The notes: generated by a model not told the origin, from the sequence alone. Positions 7,745 to 16,752 are shown, counted from the first letter of the stretch. The stretch is DNA of 46,126 nt from Clostridiales bacterium (GCA_020859995.1 JAJBVE010000030.1:1-46126), one strand, 5' to 3'. A program made the numbers and translations.

Positions 7745-8206
7745 ATGCAGGATCAGGAATTAATAAAACTCGCGTATCAGGCGAGAGGGCGGGCCTATAC
7801 CCCTTACTCGCATTTTTCAGTCGGAGCCGCGCTGGAGACAGCTGACGGCACTGTTTTTCAGGGGTGCAATATTGAAAATGCCACCTACACGCCGACGATC
7901 TGCGCGGAGCGCACAGCCTTTTTCAAGGCAGTTTCCGAAGGATATCGTCAATTCAGGCAGATTGCGATCGTTGGGGGATACGCAAAAAATTCCGGCGCGG
8001 ACGCTGCCGGGATGAATCCGGATGAGGTGGAGATGGAGACGGAGAATTTTGCTCCGCCCTGCGGCGTCTGCCGCCAGGTGATGGCGGAATTCTGTGATCC
8101 GAAGACCTTCCGGATTCTTCTGGCCAAAAGCCCGGCAGATTATCAGGCTTATACGCTGGAAGAGCTGCTGCCGCTGAGTTTCGGGCCGAAGGATCTGAAT
8201 GTATAA
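7745..8206 (+). CDS. cdd: Cytidine deaminase
   Basis: A 153-residue zinc hydrolase that deaminates (deoxy)cytidine to (deoxy)uridine, feeding the pyrimidine phosphorylase encoded next. The zinc site is complete: C53-A-E55 (TICAERTAFF) with the catalytic glutamate, and PPCGVCRQ with C106 and C109. YSHFSVGAAL and GCNIENATYTPT are the substrate-binding family motifs. Gram-positive Cdd enzymes are usually about 130-136 residues; the excess lies at about 82-101 (GADAAGMNPDEVEMETE), just before the PCxxC motif. GGAAGG lies upstream of the ATG. It is functionally linked to deoD-deoB but separated from them by the accessory insert. Confidence 0.93.
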   Translation: MQDQELIKLAYQARGRAYTPYSHFSVGAALETADGTVFQGCNIENATYTPTICAERTAFFKAVSEGYRQFRQIAIVGGYAKNSGADAAGMNPDEVEMETENFAPPCGVCRQVMAEFCDPKTFRILLAKSPADYQAYTLEELLPLSFGPKDLNV

Positions 8207-8350
8207 AATTTTTGATAGCAGACATTTTTATAAGGGCCTGATCGTGTGCCTGGCCTGGCGGCGGCGAAAAGCTGTCGGAGCAGATTGATCAGAAAATGCC
8301 GGTTAATATTTCCGGACGAGGTGTGAAGGAAAGCAAGGGGGGATTTTTTA

Positions 8351-9667
8351 ATGAGAATGTATGACATCATAACAAAAAAACGCGGCGGTGCTGCTCTTTC
8401 CGAGGAGGAGATCCGCTGGATGATCACAGGCTACACCAGGGGCGACATTCCGGACTACCAGATGTCGTCGTTTCTGATGGCTGTCTATTTTCAGGGAATG
8501 ACCGACGAGGAGACCGCGATTTTGACGGACGCGATGGCAAAGTCCGGTGAGCAGCTGGATCTGTCGGGGATTCCGGGGGTAAAGGTAGATAAGCATTCCA
8601 CCGGCGGAGTCGGAGATAAGACGACGCTGATCGTCGCGCCGGTGGTGGCTGCGTGCGGCTGCGTCGTGGCAAAGATGTCCGGGCGCGGCCTTGGGCATAC
8701 CGGCGGGACGGTTGACAAGCTGGAATCCATCCTCGGGACGCGCACCTCGCTCTCCGGAGAGGAATTCCTGGATGTGGTGCGCCGCACCGGGATCGCTGTG
8801 ACCGGGCAGTCTCCGAATCTGGCGCCCGCGGACAAAAAACTCTATGCGCTGCGCGATGTGACCGCGACGGTGGACAGCATTCCGCTGATTGCCGCGTCGA
8901 TCATGAGCAAAAAGCTGGCGGCCGGCAGCGACTGCATTGTTCTTGACGTAAAGACGGGCAGCGGTGCCTTTATGAAAACACCGGAGGACGCCGTCACTCT
9001 GGCAGAGAAAATGGTGGCGATCGGCGTACATAACGGCAAAAGGATTGCTGCGCTGATCACGAATATGGATATTCCGCTTGGGCTTCAGATCGGAAACGCG
9101 CTCGAAGTCGAAGAAGCCGTTCGCACACTGAATGGTCAGGGACCTGCGGATCTGACGGAGGTGTGCCTTGCCCTCGCATCGCAGCTATTGTATCTGGCTG
9201 GTAAAGGAGATCTGGATTATTGCAGAGGAATGGCGCAGGATGCCCTGAAATCCGGGGCGGCTCTGGAGAAGCTTGCTGCCATGATCGAGGCGCAGGGCGG
9301 AGACGCGGAGTGCGTACGACACCCGGAGAAGCTCGGACGTGCCCCGTTTGCGATGGAAGTGAAGGCGGAAAAAAGCGGCTATGTCACTAAAATGGACTCC
9401 GCCGGGATCGGCATTGCGGCGATGCTGCTCGGCGCGGGGCGTGAGACCAAGGAGAGCGAGATCGATCCGCTGGCGGGCATCATTCTCTCGAAAAAGACCG
9501 GCGACTCTGTGAAAAAGGGAGAGATCCTGGCGACCCTGCTGACTTCGGATGAGGCGAGACTGGAGGCGGCGAAAGCGCGGTTCCTGGAGGCTGTGGAGAT
9601 CGGAGGGAAAGCGCCGCAGAAAAAGCCGCTGATCTTTGCGCGGGTGACTGAGCGCGGGGTAGAGTGA
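8351..9667 (+). CDS. pdp: Pyrimidine-nucleoside phosphorylase
   Basis: A 438-residue enzyme of the NP-II family (thymidine/pyrimidine nucleoside phosphorylase). It cleaves uridine, deoxyuridine or thymidine with phosphate, giving sugar-1-phosphate for DeoB. The signature is [17 protein letters not shown] at about 77-93, with K81, H82, S83 and T84 at the phosphate site, followed by [19 protein letters not shown]. The C-terminal alpha/beta domain is complete. Length matches the Gram-positive enzyme (about 433). The ribosome binding site AAGGGGGG precedes the ATG; a second ATG two codons later is an alternative. It follows cdd by 144 bp, which hold no clear gene. Specificity for uridine versus thymidine cannot be read from the sequence. 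Confidence 0.92.
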   Translation: MRMYDIITKKRGGAALSEEEIRWMITGYTRGDIPDYQMSSFLMAVYFQGMTDEETAILTDAMAKSGEQLDLSGIPGVKVDKHSTGGVGDKTTLIVAPVVAACGCVVAKMSGRGLGHTGGTVDKLESILGTRTSLSGEEFLDVVRRTGIAVTGQSPNLAPADKKLYALRDVTATVDSIPLIAASIMSKKLAAGSDCIVLDVKTGSGAFMKTPEDAVTLAEKMVAIGVHNGKRIAALITNMDIPLGLQIGNALEVEEAVRTLNGQGPADLTEVCLALASQLLYLAGKGDLDYCRGMAQDALKSGAALEKLAAMIEAQGGDAECVRHPEKLGRAPFAMEVKAEKSGYVTKMDSAGIGIAAMLLGAGRETKESEIDPLAGIILSKKTGDSVKKGEILATLLTSDEARLEAAKARFLEAVEIGGKAPQKKPLIFARVTERGVE

Positions 9668-9775
9668 GAGAGCTCAAATGGCTATTATGGAAACTAACCG
9701 CCGATGAGTTGCTCCAGCGCGGAATCACATCATTCTTAAATTGTTATCATATTGCAGTCGAGAGGGAAAAACAGG

Positions 9776-11524
9776 ATGACAGAGGAAAAGAACACCGTTA
9801 CTACAAAAAATACTGCGGCCACTGAGCAGAAAAAAGACCAGGCCGGTCTGGGCAGCCCGAGGCAGCGCAAGCGGACGGTCTGCGTCGTAGGTCATAAAAA
9901 CCCGGACACGGATTCCATCTGCTCCGCGATCGCGTACGCCTATCTGAAAAATCAGCTCGGAGAGCCGTTTAATTACGTAGCCTCCCGTGCCGGACTGGTC
10001 AGCGCGGAAACCCAGTTTGTGCTGGAATATTTTCACGCGGAGACGCCGGTTTTGCTGGAAAATATTGGTACGCGTGTCAAGGACATGGAAATCCGCAAGG
10101 TGGAGGGTGTGCGCAGCAACATTTCCCTGAAACGGGCATGGACGCTGATGCAGGAGCAGAATATTTTCACCCTTCCGATTACCAATGCCAAAAATAAGCT
10201 CAAGGGCCTGATTACCATCAACGACATCGCGAAATCGTACATGGATGAAAACGAGAGCACGATTGTCTCCACGGCCCGGACGCCGTACCGCAATATTCTG
10301 GAAACGCTCGAGGCGGAGATGATTGTCGGAAATCCGGACGGATATTTTGACAAAGGGCAGGTCGTGATCGCCGCGGCAAATCCGGATGTGATGGAAAATT
10401 ATATTAAAGAGCATGATATGGTCATCCTCGGCAACCGCTATGAAGGGCAGCTCTGCGCGATTGAGATGCAGGCGGACTGCATCATCGTCTGCCTGGGAGC
10501 GCCCGTTTCCCGTACCATCCAGAGACTGGCCGAGGAGCACGGCTGCACGGTCATCGTGACGCCGTTGGATACTTACGCGGTGGCCCGCCTGATCAACCAG
10601 AGTATGCCGGTGGAATTTTTCATGCAGAAGGAAGAAAAGCTGCTGACTTTCAATCTGAATGATTATACCGAATCCATCCGCGACATCATGTCCCAAAAGC
10701 GCTACCGCGACTTTCCGATCCTGGACCGCAATGGCAATTATGTGGGCATGATTTCCCGCCGGAACTTGCTGGGCGTGCGCAAGCGCGGTCTGATCCTCGT
10801 CGATCACAACGAGGTTTCTCAGGCGGTGGACAATGTACTGGACGCGGAAATCATGGAAATCATCGATCATCACAGACTCGGCTCACTGGAAACGATCAAC
10901 CCGGTCTACTTCCGCAACCAGCCGGTCGGCTGCACCAGTACAATCATTTACTCCATGTTCCGGGAAAGATGTGTTGAGATCCCGCCGGACATCGCGGGAC
11001 TGATGTGCAGTGCGATTATTTCTGACACGCTGATTTTCCGCTCACCGACCTGCACGCCGATGGACGTGGAAGCGGCGCGGGCACTTTCGGCTATCGCCGG
11101 GATTCAGTGCGAGAAATTTGCCCAGAAAATGTTTGCCGCCGGCAGCGACCTTGCCACCAAAACGCCGGAAGAGATCTGTTACCAGGATTTCAAAAAATTT
11201 GAATTCGGGGATATGAACGTCGGCGTCGGCCAGATCACCTCCATGAACGAAGAAGAACTGCAGAATATCAAGGAGCGCATCACTCCCTTCCTGCAGAATA
11301 TGATCGCGAGCAAGGAGCTGGATATGGTCTGCTTCATGCTCACCAACATCATCGAAGAGACCACAGATCTGCTTTGCTACGGGAAAGATTCTGTGAATAT
11401 CATAGAGGCGTCCTTCCATGATCATCTTGAAAACGGCAGTGTGCGCCTGAAAGGCCTGGTTTCGCGCAAAAAACAGCTCGTGCCGTCCCTGATGACCGGT
11501 ATCAGCCAGCTCACGGGGGTTTAA
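9776..11524 (+). CDS. ppaC: Manganese-dependent inorganic pyrophosphatase with CBS and DRTGG domains
   Basis: A 582-residue family II (DHH) pyrophosphatase of the nucleotide-regulated type. Domain order: DHH start with VVGHKNPDTDSICSA (metal ligands H40, D44, D46); a CBS domain at about 90-150 (LPITNAKNKLKGLITINDI); a DRTGG-like insert at about 170-270; a second CBS at about 290-345 (FPILDRNGNYVGMISRRNLL); then the rest of the catalytic core with IIDHHRLGS and the DHHA2 domain. CBS domains in this family bind adenine nucleotides and inhibit or activate PPi hydrolysis. An upstream in-frame TTG (9752) is less likely than the ATG at 9776, which has GAGAGGG 8 nt before it. It starts about 110 bp after pdp. 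Confidence 0.92.
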   Translation: MTEEKNTVTTKNTAATEQKKDQAGLGSPRQRKRTVCVVGHKNPDTDSICSAIAYAYLKNQLGEPFNYVASRAGLVSAETQFVLEYFHAETPVLLENIGTRVKDMEIRKVEGVRSNISLKRAWTLMQEQNIFTLPITNAKNKLKGLITINDIAKSYMDENESTIVSTARTPYRNILETLEAEMIVGNPDGYFDKGQVVIAAANPDVMENYIKEHDMVILGNRYEGQLCAIEMQADCIIVCLGAPVSRTIQRLAEEHGCTVIVTPLDTYAVARLINQSMPVEFFMQKEEKLLTFNLNDYTESIRDIMSQKRYRDFPILDRNGNYVGMISRRNLLGVRKRGLILVDHNEVSQAVDNVLDAEIMEIIDHHRLGSLETINPVYFRNQPVGCTSTIIYSMFRERCVEIPPDIAGLMCSAIISDTLIFRSPTCTPMDVEAARALSAIAGIQCEKFAQKMFAAGSDLATKTPEEICYQDFKKFEFGDMNVGVGQITSMNEEELQNIKERITPFLQNMIASKELDMVCFMLTNIIEETTDLLCYGKDSVNIIEASFHDHLENGSVRLKGLVSRKKQLVPSLMTGISQLTGV

Positions 11525-11550
11525 GAAAGCATCTTGCTGCAACCGGCATT

Positions 11551-11577
11551 CCTCCTGCCCACGAATGAAACAGGAGG
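11551..11577 (+). terminator. Possible terminator hairpin after ppaC
   Basis: CCTCCTG (11551-11557) and CAGGAGG (11571-11577) form a 7-bp stem, with partly complementary GGCAT/TATGCC outside it. There is no T-run, so termination is uncertain. Confidence 0.35.
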
Positions 11578-11685
11578 GTATGCCATCAGCTGTCAGAAAT
11601 TGATAAAAACGTGCAGGGACGAGGATATCCTCGCTTTCCTGCGTTTGATATAAGTCAATCGAGTGAAAACCAGAGGAGAAACTAC

Positions 11686-12288
11686 ATGTCAAAAGAACTA
11701 TGGAAACCCGGCAACATGCTCTACCCCCTGCCTGCCGTGATGGTCAGCTGCGCCCGTCCGGACGAGCGGCCCAATATCATCACCGTCGCCTGGGCAGGCA
11801 CCGTCTGCAGCAGTCCGGCTATGATTTCCATCTCCGTTAAACCAGAGCGCTATTCCTACGCAATCATCCGCGAGACGGGAGAGTTTGTCGTCAACCTGAC
11901 GACAGAAAAGCTTGCCCGCGCGGCTGACTACTGCGGTGTCCGCTCCGGCCGTGACGTTGATAAATTTCAGGAGACCCGCCTGACCGCCGCGCCTGCGGCT
12001 CACGTAGCCGCCCCTCTGATCGAAGAGAGTCCGGTCAACATCGAATGCCGCGTCCGGGACGTGATCGAGCTCGGCTCCCATCACATGTTTCTTTCGGAAG
12101 TGCTCGGCGTCGACATCGACAGCCGCTATCTGGATGAGAAAGGGCGCCTGCGCCTGAACGACGCGGACCTGATGGTTTATTCGCACGGCTCCTACTATTC
12201 CCTCGGCAAAACCCTCGGCAGCTTCGGGTTCAGCGTGCGGAAAAAGTCACGGGAAAAGCCGCGCAAAAAATCAGGCGGTAGCCGCTGA
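11686..12288 (+). CDS. Flavin reductase-like (FMN-binding split-barrel) protein
   Basis: A 200-residue protein of the flavin reductase/DIM6-NTAB family. Motifs include LYPLPAVMVSC at the N-terminus, NIITVAWAGTVCSSPAMISI and GEFVVNLTTEKLARAADYCG (about 65-85), which form the FMN-binding split barrel. Clostridial members are annotated as flavoredoxins or FMN reductases that move electrons from NAD(P)H or ferredoxin; the true substrate is not deducible. The start at 11686 follows AGAGGAGA with 6-nt spacing, and the longer in-frame extension to 11611 has no ribosome binding site. The C-terminal tail is very basic (RKKSREKPRKKSGG), as often seen in solvent-exposed tails. It appears monocistronic. 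Confidence 0.82.
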   Translation: MSKELWKPGNMLYPLPAVMVSCARPDERPNIITVAWAGTVCSSPAMISISVKPERYSYAIIRETGEFVVNLTTEKLARAADYCGVRSGRDVDKFQETRLTAAPAAHVAAPLIEESPVNIECRVRDVIELGSHHMFLSEVLGVDIDSRYLDEKGRLRLNDADLMVYSHGSYYSLGKTLGSFGFSVRKKSREKPRKKSGGSR

Positions 12289-12291
12289 TGC

Positions 12292-12320
12292 TTGCGAACA
12301 AATGTTTGGTTCATTATGAC
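12292..12320 (+). promoter_or_regulatory. Candidate LexA (SOS) box over a weak promoter
   Basis: CGAACAAATGTTTG (12295-12308) matches 13 of 14 positions of the Gram-positive LexA consensus CGAACRNRYGTTYC. It overlaps a weak promoter-like pair, TTGCGA (12292-12297), 17 nt, TATGAC (12315-12320). It lies 7 bp after the flavin-reductase stop and about 40 bp before the stronger murA promoter. One mismatch and no SOS gene downstream make this tentative. Confidence 0.35.
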
Positions 12321-12347
12321 GAAAAAATGGCAAATTGTGAATTTTTG

Positions 12348-12375
12348 TTTACAATTGATAAAAATGTGGTATACT
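12348..12375 (+). promoter_or_regulatory. Sigma-A promoter of murA
   Basis: TTTACA (12348-12353), 16 nt, TATACT (12370-12375). The predicted transcript start is near 12382, giving a leader of about 165 nt before murA. Confidence 0.6.
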
Positions 12376-12392
12376 GACACTAATTTCGCTTG

Positions 12393-12438
12393 TTTCCCGG
12401 AAGGGGAGAACCGGGAAATTCTTAATTTTTACCTTTTT
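12393..12438 (+). terminator. Attenuator-like hairpin in the murA leader
   Basis: TTTCCCGG (12393-12400), a 10-nt loop, CCGGGAAA (12411-12418), followed by the T-rich stretch TTCTTAATTTTTACCTTTTT. It lies about 15 nt after the predicted transcript start and 110 nt before murA. After it, GGCAGA (about 12439) can pair with TCTGCC (about 12502) to enclose a second structured segment. The layout suggests a regulated leader, but no known riboswitch class was recognised. Confidence 0.4.
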
Positions 12439-12548
12439 GGCAGACGAAAGTCACGGATTCCGGTGTGCAGGCATATTGCCCGCTTTGTTCGGCGCGTTCT
12501 GCCATGTTTCACACAGGGAGTATGGATAAACGATAGCAGAGGTGTTCT

Positions 12549-13841
12549 ATGGAACAGTATATTATCAGAGGGGGAAATCCACTGGTAGGAGAGGTGGAGA
12601 TCTCCGGCGCGAAAAACGCGGCGCTCGGCATTCTTGCCGCTTCTATCATGACGGACGATACCGTGTTGATTGAAAATCTGCCCGACGTGAGAGACATCAA
12701 TGTCCTTCTGGAGGCGATGGAAAGCATCGGCGCTCATATCGATCGCATCACGCGCCACGCGGTCATGATCAACAGCAGCAATATTGGTGATGTCAGCATT
12801 GACTACGAATATATCAAGAAAATCCGGGCGTCCTATTACCTGATCGGCGCTCTTCTTGGCAAATATAAAAAGGCTGAGGTACCGCTTCCCGGCGGATGCA
12901 ACATCGGGAGCAGACCCATCGACCTTCACATCAAAGGCTTCAAGGCTCTTGGCGCGAAGGTGACCATCCGCAATGGTTACATCATCGCGACCGCGGAACA
13001 CCTGCATGGCAGTCATATTTTTCTGGACACCGTATCGGTCGGAGCGACGATCAACATCATGATGGCAGCTTCCATGGCTGAGGGATATACCATTATCGAA
13101 AACTGCGCCCGCGAGCCACACGTCGTTGACGTGGCCAATTTCCTCAACAGCATGGGAGCCAACATCAAGGGCGCGGGGACCGACGTGATCCGCATCCGCG
13201 GCGTTGCAAAGCTCCATAAGACTGAATATTCCATCATTCCCGATCAGATCGAGGCGGGCACCTTTATGTTTGCAGCCGCCGCGACCCGGGGCGATGTGAT
13301 GGTAAAAAATGTCATCCCCAAGCATCTGGAGGCGACAACGGCCAAGCTTCTGGAAATCAACTGCGAAGTAGAAGAATTCGACAACGCGGTGCGCGTCGTG
13401 GCGTCCAAACGCCTGAGCAGCACCAATGTGAAGACCCTTCCCTATCCGGGGTATCCGACCGACATGCAGCCGCAGATCGGCGTGACCCTGGCTCTGGCGC
13501 GCGGCACCAGCATCGTGACAGAGAGCATTTTTGACAACCGTTTCCGCTATATGGACGAGCTGGCCCGCATGGGCGCCTGCGTCCGCGTGGAAGGCAACAC
13601 TGCGATCATCACCGGAGTGGAGAAACTCTCCGGAGCGCGCGTCAGCGCACTGGACCTGCGGGCAGGCGCGGCCCTCGTTATCGCCGGACTGGCCGCCGAA
13701 GGCATTACGATCATCGATGACATCATTTATATCCAGCGCGGTTACGAGTGCTTCGAGGAGAAGCTGCGGAGCCTGGGCGCCGAGATCGAAAAGATCAACA
13801 GCGAGAAGGAAGCAATGAAATTCCGCCTGCGGACAGGCTGA
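12549..13841 (+). CDS. murA: UDP-N-acetylglucosamine 1-carboxyvinyltransferase
   Basis: A 430-residue enzyme for the first committed step of peptidoglycan synthesis: enolpyruvyl transfer from PEP to UDP-GlcNAc in the cytosol, the fosfomycin target. Key residues are present: K22-N23 (SGAKNAAL), the catalytic cysteine C117 in PLPGGCNIGSRPIDLH, and D305 in GYPTDMQPQ. A cysteine rather than aspartate at 117 predicts fosfomycin sensitivity of this copy. Length matches the family (about 420-430). GAGGTG precedes the ATG. The gene has a strong promoter and a structured leader. The DUF1703-type gene follows 38 bp later. Clostridia often carry two murA copies; which one this is cannot be told here. 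Confidence 0.96.
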   Translation: MEQYIIRGGNPLVGEVEISGAKNAALGILAASIMTDDTVLIENLPDVRDINVLLEAMESIGAHIDRITRHAVMINSSNIGDVSIDYEYIKKIRASYYLIGALLGKYKKAEVPLPGGCNIGSRPIDLHIKGFKALGAKVTIRNGYIIATAEHLHGSHIFLDTVSVGATINIMMAASMAEGYTIIENCAREPHVVDVANFLNSMGANIKGAGTDVIRIRGVAKLHKTEYSIIPDQIEAGTFMFAAAATRGDVMVKNVIPKHLEATTAKLLEINCEVEEFDNAVRVVASKRLSSTNVKTLPYPGYPTDMQPQIGVTLALARGTSIVTESIFDNRFRYMDELARMGACVRVEGNTAIITGVEKLSGARVSALDLRAGAALVIAGLAAEGITIIDDIIYIQRGYECFEEKLRSLGAEIEKINSEKEAMKFRLRTG

Positions 13842-13879
13842 GGCAGAGGAAAAGCGCCAGACAATGAGGAGGGCGCGCA

Positions 13880-15472
13880 GTGGGGAAATATTTAAATCCG
13901 GGATACAGCCGGTTTCAAACCATCCGGAACGACATTTATGTCGATAAATCCGGATTGATCGAATTTATCAATTCTCTGATTGGCAAACCGAAACCTCTGG
14001 TATGCTTTAGCAGACCCAGACGTTTCGGCAAGTCTTTTGCTGCCAGCATGCTGTGCGCATATTATGACAGATCCTGTGATTCCCGTTTCCTTTTCGAAGA
14101 TTTGAAAGTATCTGCTGCGGATAGTTTTGACCAATATCTGAATAAGTATAATGTGATTTCCTTCGATGTGACCGGATTCATTTCAGATTCCGGAGAAAGC
14201 GGCGCGGAGGTTCTGAAAAGGCTTCAGAATGCACTGATCAAAGAACTGAGAGAAGCCTTTCCGGATTGCGTGGACGACGGATATCACAATCTGAGCGACA
14301 TTCTGTTCGAAATTGTATCCCATGGACATGAAAAATTTGTTTTTGTAATAGACGAGTGGGACGCGCTGTTTCGTGAATACAAGGACGATCATAAGCTGCA
14401 AAAAGACTACATCCTGTTTTTGAGGACTCTTTTCAAAAATCAGGATACCACGGAAGCTACGATTGCGGCGGCTTATATCACAGGCATTTTACCAATCAAA
14501 AAATATGGATCGGAATCAGCGGTATCTGATTTTCAGGAATATACTATGACAGATCCGGGAATCCTGGAGGAGTATGTCGGGTTCACAGAAACGGAAGTGA
14601 AGATGCTGTGTTCCGGCTGCGGCCTGACATTCGATGACATGAATGCCTGGTATGATGGCTATTTTTCTGGCGACGGTCATCACGTGTATAATCCAAATTC
14701 CGTAATGAACGCACTTCGGGCAGGAAAGGTGAAAAATTTCTGGATAAAGTCAGAATCCTTTGAGAACCTGAAGGATTATATCAGCAGGGACTATGATGGT
14801 TTAAAAAACATCATTATTCTGATGCTGGGAGGGCAGCATGCTGAAGTGGATATCAATACATTTAAAAACGATATTACTTCCTTTGAATCAAAAGACGATG
14901 TGCTTACCCTGCTGATTCATCTGGGGTATCTGGCATACGATGAAAACAGGAAGGAAGTCCGCATTCCCAACCGGGAAGTTTCAGAAGTCTTTCAGGCTTC
15001 GGTAAAAGGCGGAAAATGGACGAGGGTGGATCAGGCGATCCGGCAGTCGGAGACACTGCTGAATGCTACGATTCGTCTGGATGGTGATGCGGTTGCTCAT
15101 TCGCTGGAACTGATCCATGAGGAATGCTCATCAGCGTTGACATACAATGATGAAAATTCCCTGGCATGCTCTATTTACATTGCTTACTATACGGCAAGGA
15201 ATGATTATATGCTGATCCGCGAGCTGCCTGCGGGGAAGGGCTTTGCAGATTACGCGTTCATTCCCGGGAAAAACACGGACAAACCGGCCATGATCGTGGA
15301 ATTGAAGTATGACAAAGACGCGGATACTGCGATTCGCCAGATTCATGACAACCGATACGATGGAGTGCTCAAGGAGTATTTCGGGAATCTTCTCCTCGTA
15401 GGAATTAATTATGACAGAAACGCAAAAGGAGTGTCGGCAAAAAAACACAGCTGCGTAATTGAGAAGGCGTGA
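13880..15472 (+). CDS. AAA-ATPase-like/PD-(D/E)XK nuclease-like protein (DUF1703)
   Basis: A 530-residue protein of a family abundant and multicopy in Lachnospiraceae and Bacteroides. The N-terminal AAA-ATPase-like domain has Walker A RPRRFGKS (45-52) and a Walker-B-like KFVFVIDEWDALF (about 151-163). The C-terminal PD-(D/E)XK-like domain shows D457, then E474-L-K476 within PAMIVELKYD and RQIHDNRY. It starts at GTG 13880, with AGGAGGG 6-7 nt upstream. The biological role of the family is not established; links to mobile elements or defence are speculative. Its AT-richer sequence contrasts with murA upstream, consistent with acquired DNA. It may be co-transcribed with murA. Confidence 0.8.
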   Translation: MGKYLNPGYSRFQTIRNDIYVDKSGLIEFINSLIGKPKPLVCFSRPRRFGKSFAASMLCAYYDRSCDSRFLFEDLKVSAADSFDQYLNKYNVISFDVTGFISDSGESGAEVLKRLQNALIKELREAFPDCVDDGYHNLSDILFEIVSHGHEKFVFVIDEWDALFREYKDDHKLQKDYILFLRTLFKNQDTTEATIAAAYITGILPIKKYGSESAVSDFQEYTMTDPGILEEYVGFTETEVKMLCSGCGLTFDDMNAWYDGYFSGDGHHVYNPNSVMNALRAGKVKNFWIKSESFENLKDYISRDYDGLKNIIILMLGGQHAEVDINTFKNDITSFESKDDVLTLLIHLGYLAYDENRKEVRIPNREVSEVFQASVKGGKWTRVDQAIRQSETLLNATIRLDGDAVAHSLELIHEECSSALTYNDENSLACSIYIAYYTARNDYMLIRELPAGKGFADYAFIPGKNTDKPAMIVELKYDKDADTAIRQIHDNRYDGVLKEYFGNLLLVGINYDRNAKGVSAKKHSCVIEKA

Positions 15473-15670
15473 TCGATAAAGTGCAGTCCGGGCTGATAAA
15501 AAGATACTCAGATAAAAAACGTTTGAAAGCTGTTGAAATAACGTATTGCTACATCCGGTATGAATAATTGTAAATTTTCTGAAATTTACGAAAAATACAT
15601 GAAATTGAAACAAAAACCAAAAAGAAAACAGTTCAAATAAAATAAATTAAATAAATTTTCAAAAATAGTG

Positions 15671-15699
15671 TTGACAAATTAATGACCCTGTGATATAGT
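15671..15699 (+). promoter_or_regulatory. Consensus sigma-A promoter of an orphan transcription unit
   Basis: TTGACA (15671-15676, perfect), 17 nt, TATAGT (15694-15699). This is the best promoter match in the window, yet no long ORF follows. Confidence 0.75.
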
Positions 15700-15778
15700 A
15701 CAGACATCAATAAACATTGTTGTTCCTATAGATCAAAACCCTATAGACAATGACAGAAATGAGAGGAGGTCGATTCCA

Positions 15779-15862
15779 ATGGACACAGTCTCACACTACT
15801 TAATGAAAACCACATGCGGCAGGATAGATGTTTCCTGTGAAAAAGACCTCAGCCAGAATTGA
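15779..15862 (+). CDS. Possible 27-residue peptide or decayed gene start
   Basis: The ATG at 15779 has an excellent ribosome binding site (GAGAGGAGGT, about 8 nt upstream) and lies about 70 nt after the transcript start predicted from the promoter at 15671. The frame encodes MDTVSHYLMKTTCGRIDVSC then EKDLSQN and stops at 15862. It has no recognisable family. It could be a leader peptide, a small protein, or the 5' end of a gene that has since decayed, because ORF fragments in other frames follow. Confidence 0.4.
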   Translation: MDTVSHYLMKTTCGRIDVSCEKDLSQN

Positions 15863-16717
15863 TTCGAGAGATATCGTAAAAGAACGATCCCTGGAGAATA
15901 AAAAGAATCGGCTGGCCGGGCACATGTATCCTACGGTAGAAGAAACGGACACGCAGGTTCGTAAAATCAAATTCATAGCCGATGCAGACATAGCTGCAGA
16001 CGCAAGATACAGAGAATGTGAAAACAATAAAAGAATGCGCGGCATATATAGAGATTCAAAGTAATAATCAAGGATGACAGAGAAGCCAGAGATTCCAAAA
16101 CGATCAAAGATTATAAAATAATCAAAGATCCCGAAGGAATGAAAGATCTTCATGAAATCCCGGATTACGAAGAAGGATCAGAAAAGCTAAAACAAAGGCT
16201 GAAATAAAAGCATCTGAAAATGATACGTGAAAGCAAAGATATGCGAGTAAGCAATGCACACAGTGGCGTGTATTACAGAAAAGTGGTAGATGTCATTCGT
16301 GAAGGGATTCGGATAAGACGAATTCAGATTTACTGAAAAGGATTCAAGGAATGAGTCCGCACATATTTCGAAAGGAAAACGTTAAAAGACGATTGACTTT
16401 CACGATCATTAAGAAAAAAGTATAATTGCCAGGGCGCAAGGCATCACATTCAGACGGATTCGAGATAAAGGACCCGATGAAAAGAAATCAAAGTGATTCA
16501 GAGAAAAAAGAATGAAACACAAAGGGGTTCAAAAGATCAAAAGACTTCCGAATATGAAGTGAAAGACGAATGGAAGACGAATCCGCAAAAGAAAACAGCC
16601 GCATGGTTTATAAAAAAAGAGGTACCGTGTAAAGAAACGGGAATCAATTTTATAAATAAGACAGGAAAAAAACTCTCCAGGAAATTATATCATATAAAAT
16701 GAAAATGAAAGAATTAT
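15863..16717 (+). other. Purine-rich, ORF-poor transcribed region of unknown nature
   Basis: About 850 bp between the small ORF and a strong terminator. The plus strand is AT-rich and strikingly rich in A and G. Only staggered fragments are open: 15828-16064 (78 codons), a start-less stretch of about 50 codons ending near 16206 (VIIKDDREARDSKTIKDYKI), and 16493-16702 (69 codons). None has a ribosome binding site. GATTC occurs eight times by eye between 15772 and 16499. It may be a frameshift-ridden pseudogene of a charged protein or a long noncoding RNA. I do not recognise it. Confidence 0.4.
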
Positions 16718-16752
16718 AAATCGGAGGATGGAAAAGGTCCTCCGATTTTTTT
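16718..16752 (+). terminator. Rho-independent terminator of the orphan unit
   Basis: AAATCGGAGGA (16718-16728), loop TGGAAAAGG, TCCTCCGATTT (16738-16748), continuing into a run of seven T's (16746-16752). Textbook form. Confidence 0.9.

Noticed and set aside
9725-10873. 382-codon minus-strand ORF under ppaC
   Set aside because: Fully overlaps the conserved pyrophosphatase; composition is histidine- and arginine-rich as expected of an antisense shadow.
12300-12383. Small ORF after the flavin reductase gene
   Set aside because: It overlaps the murA promoter and has no ribosome binding site.
15671-16752. Considered a known large structured RNA (OLE, ROOL or GOLLD type)
   Set aside because: The strand is strongly purine-biased with few self-complementary segments, unlike those RNAs; left as unknown.
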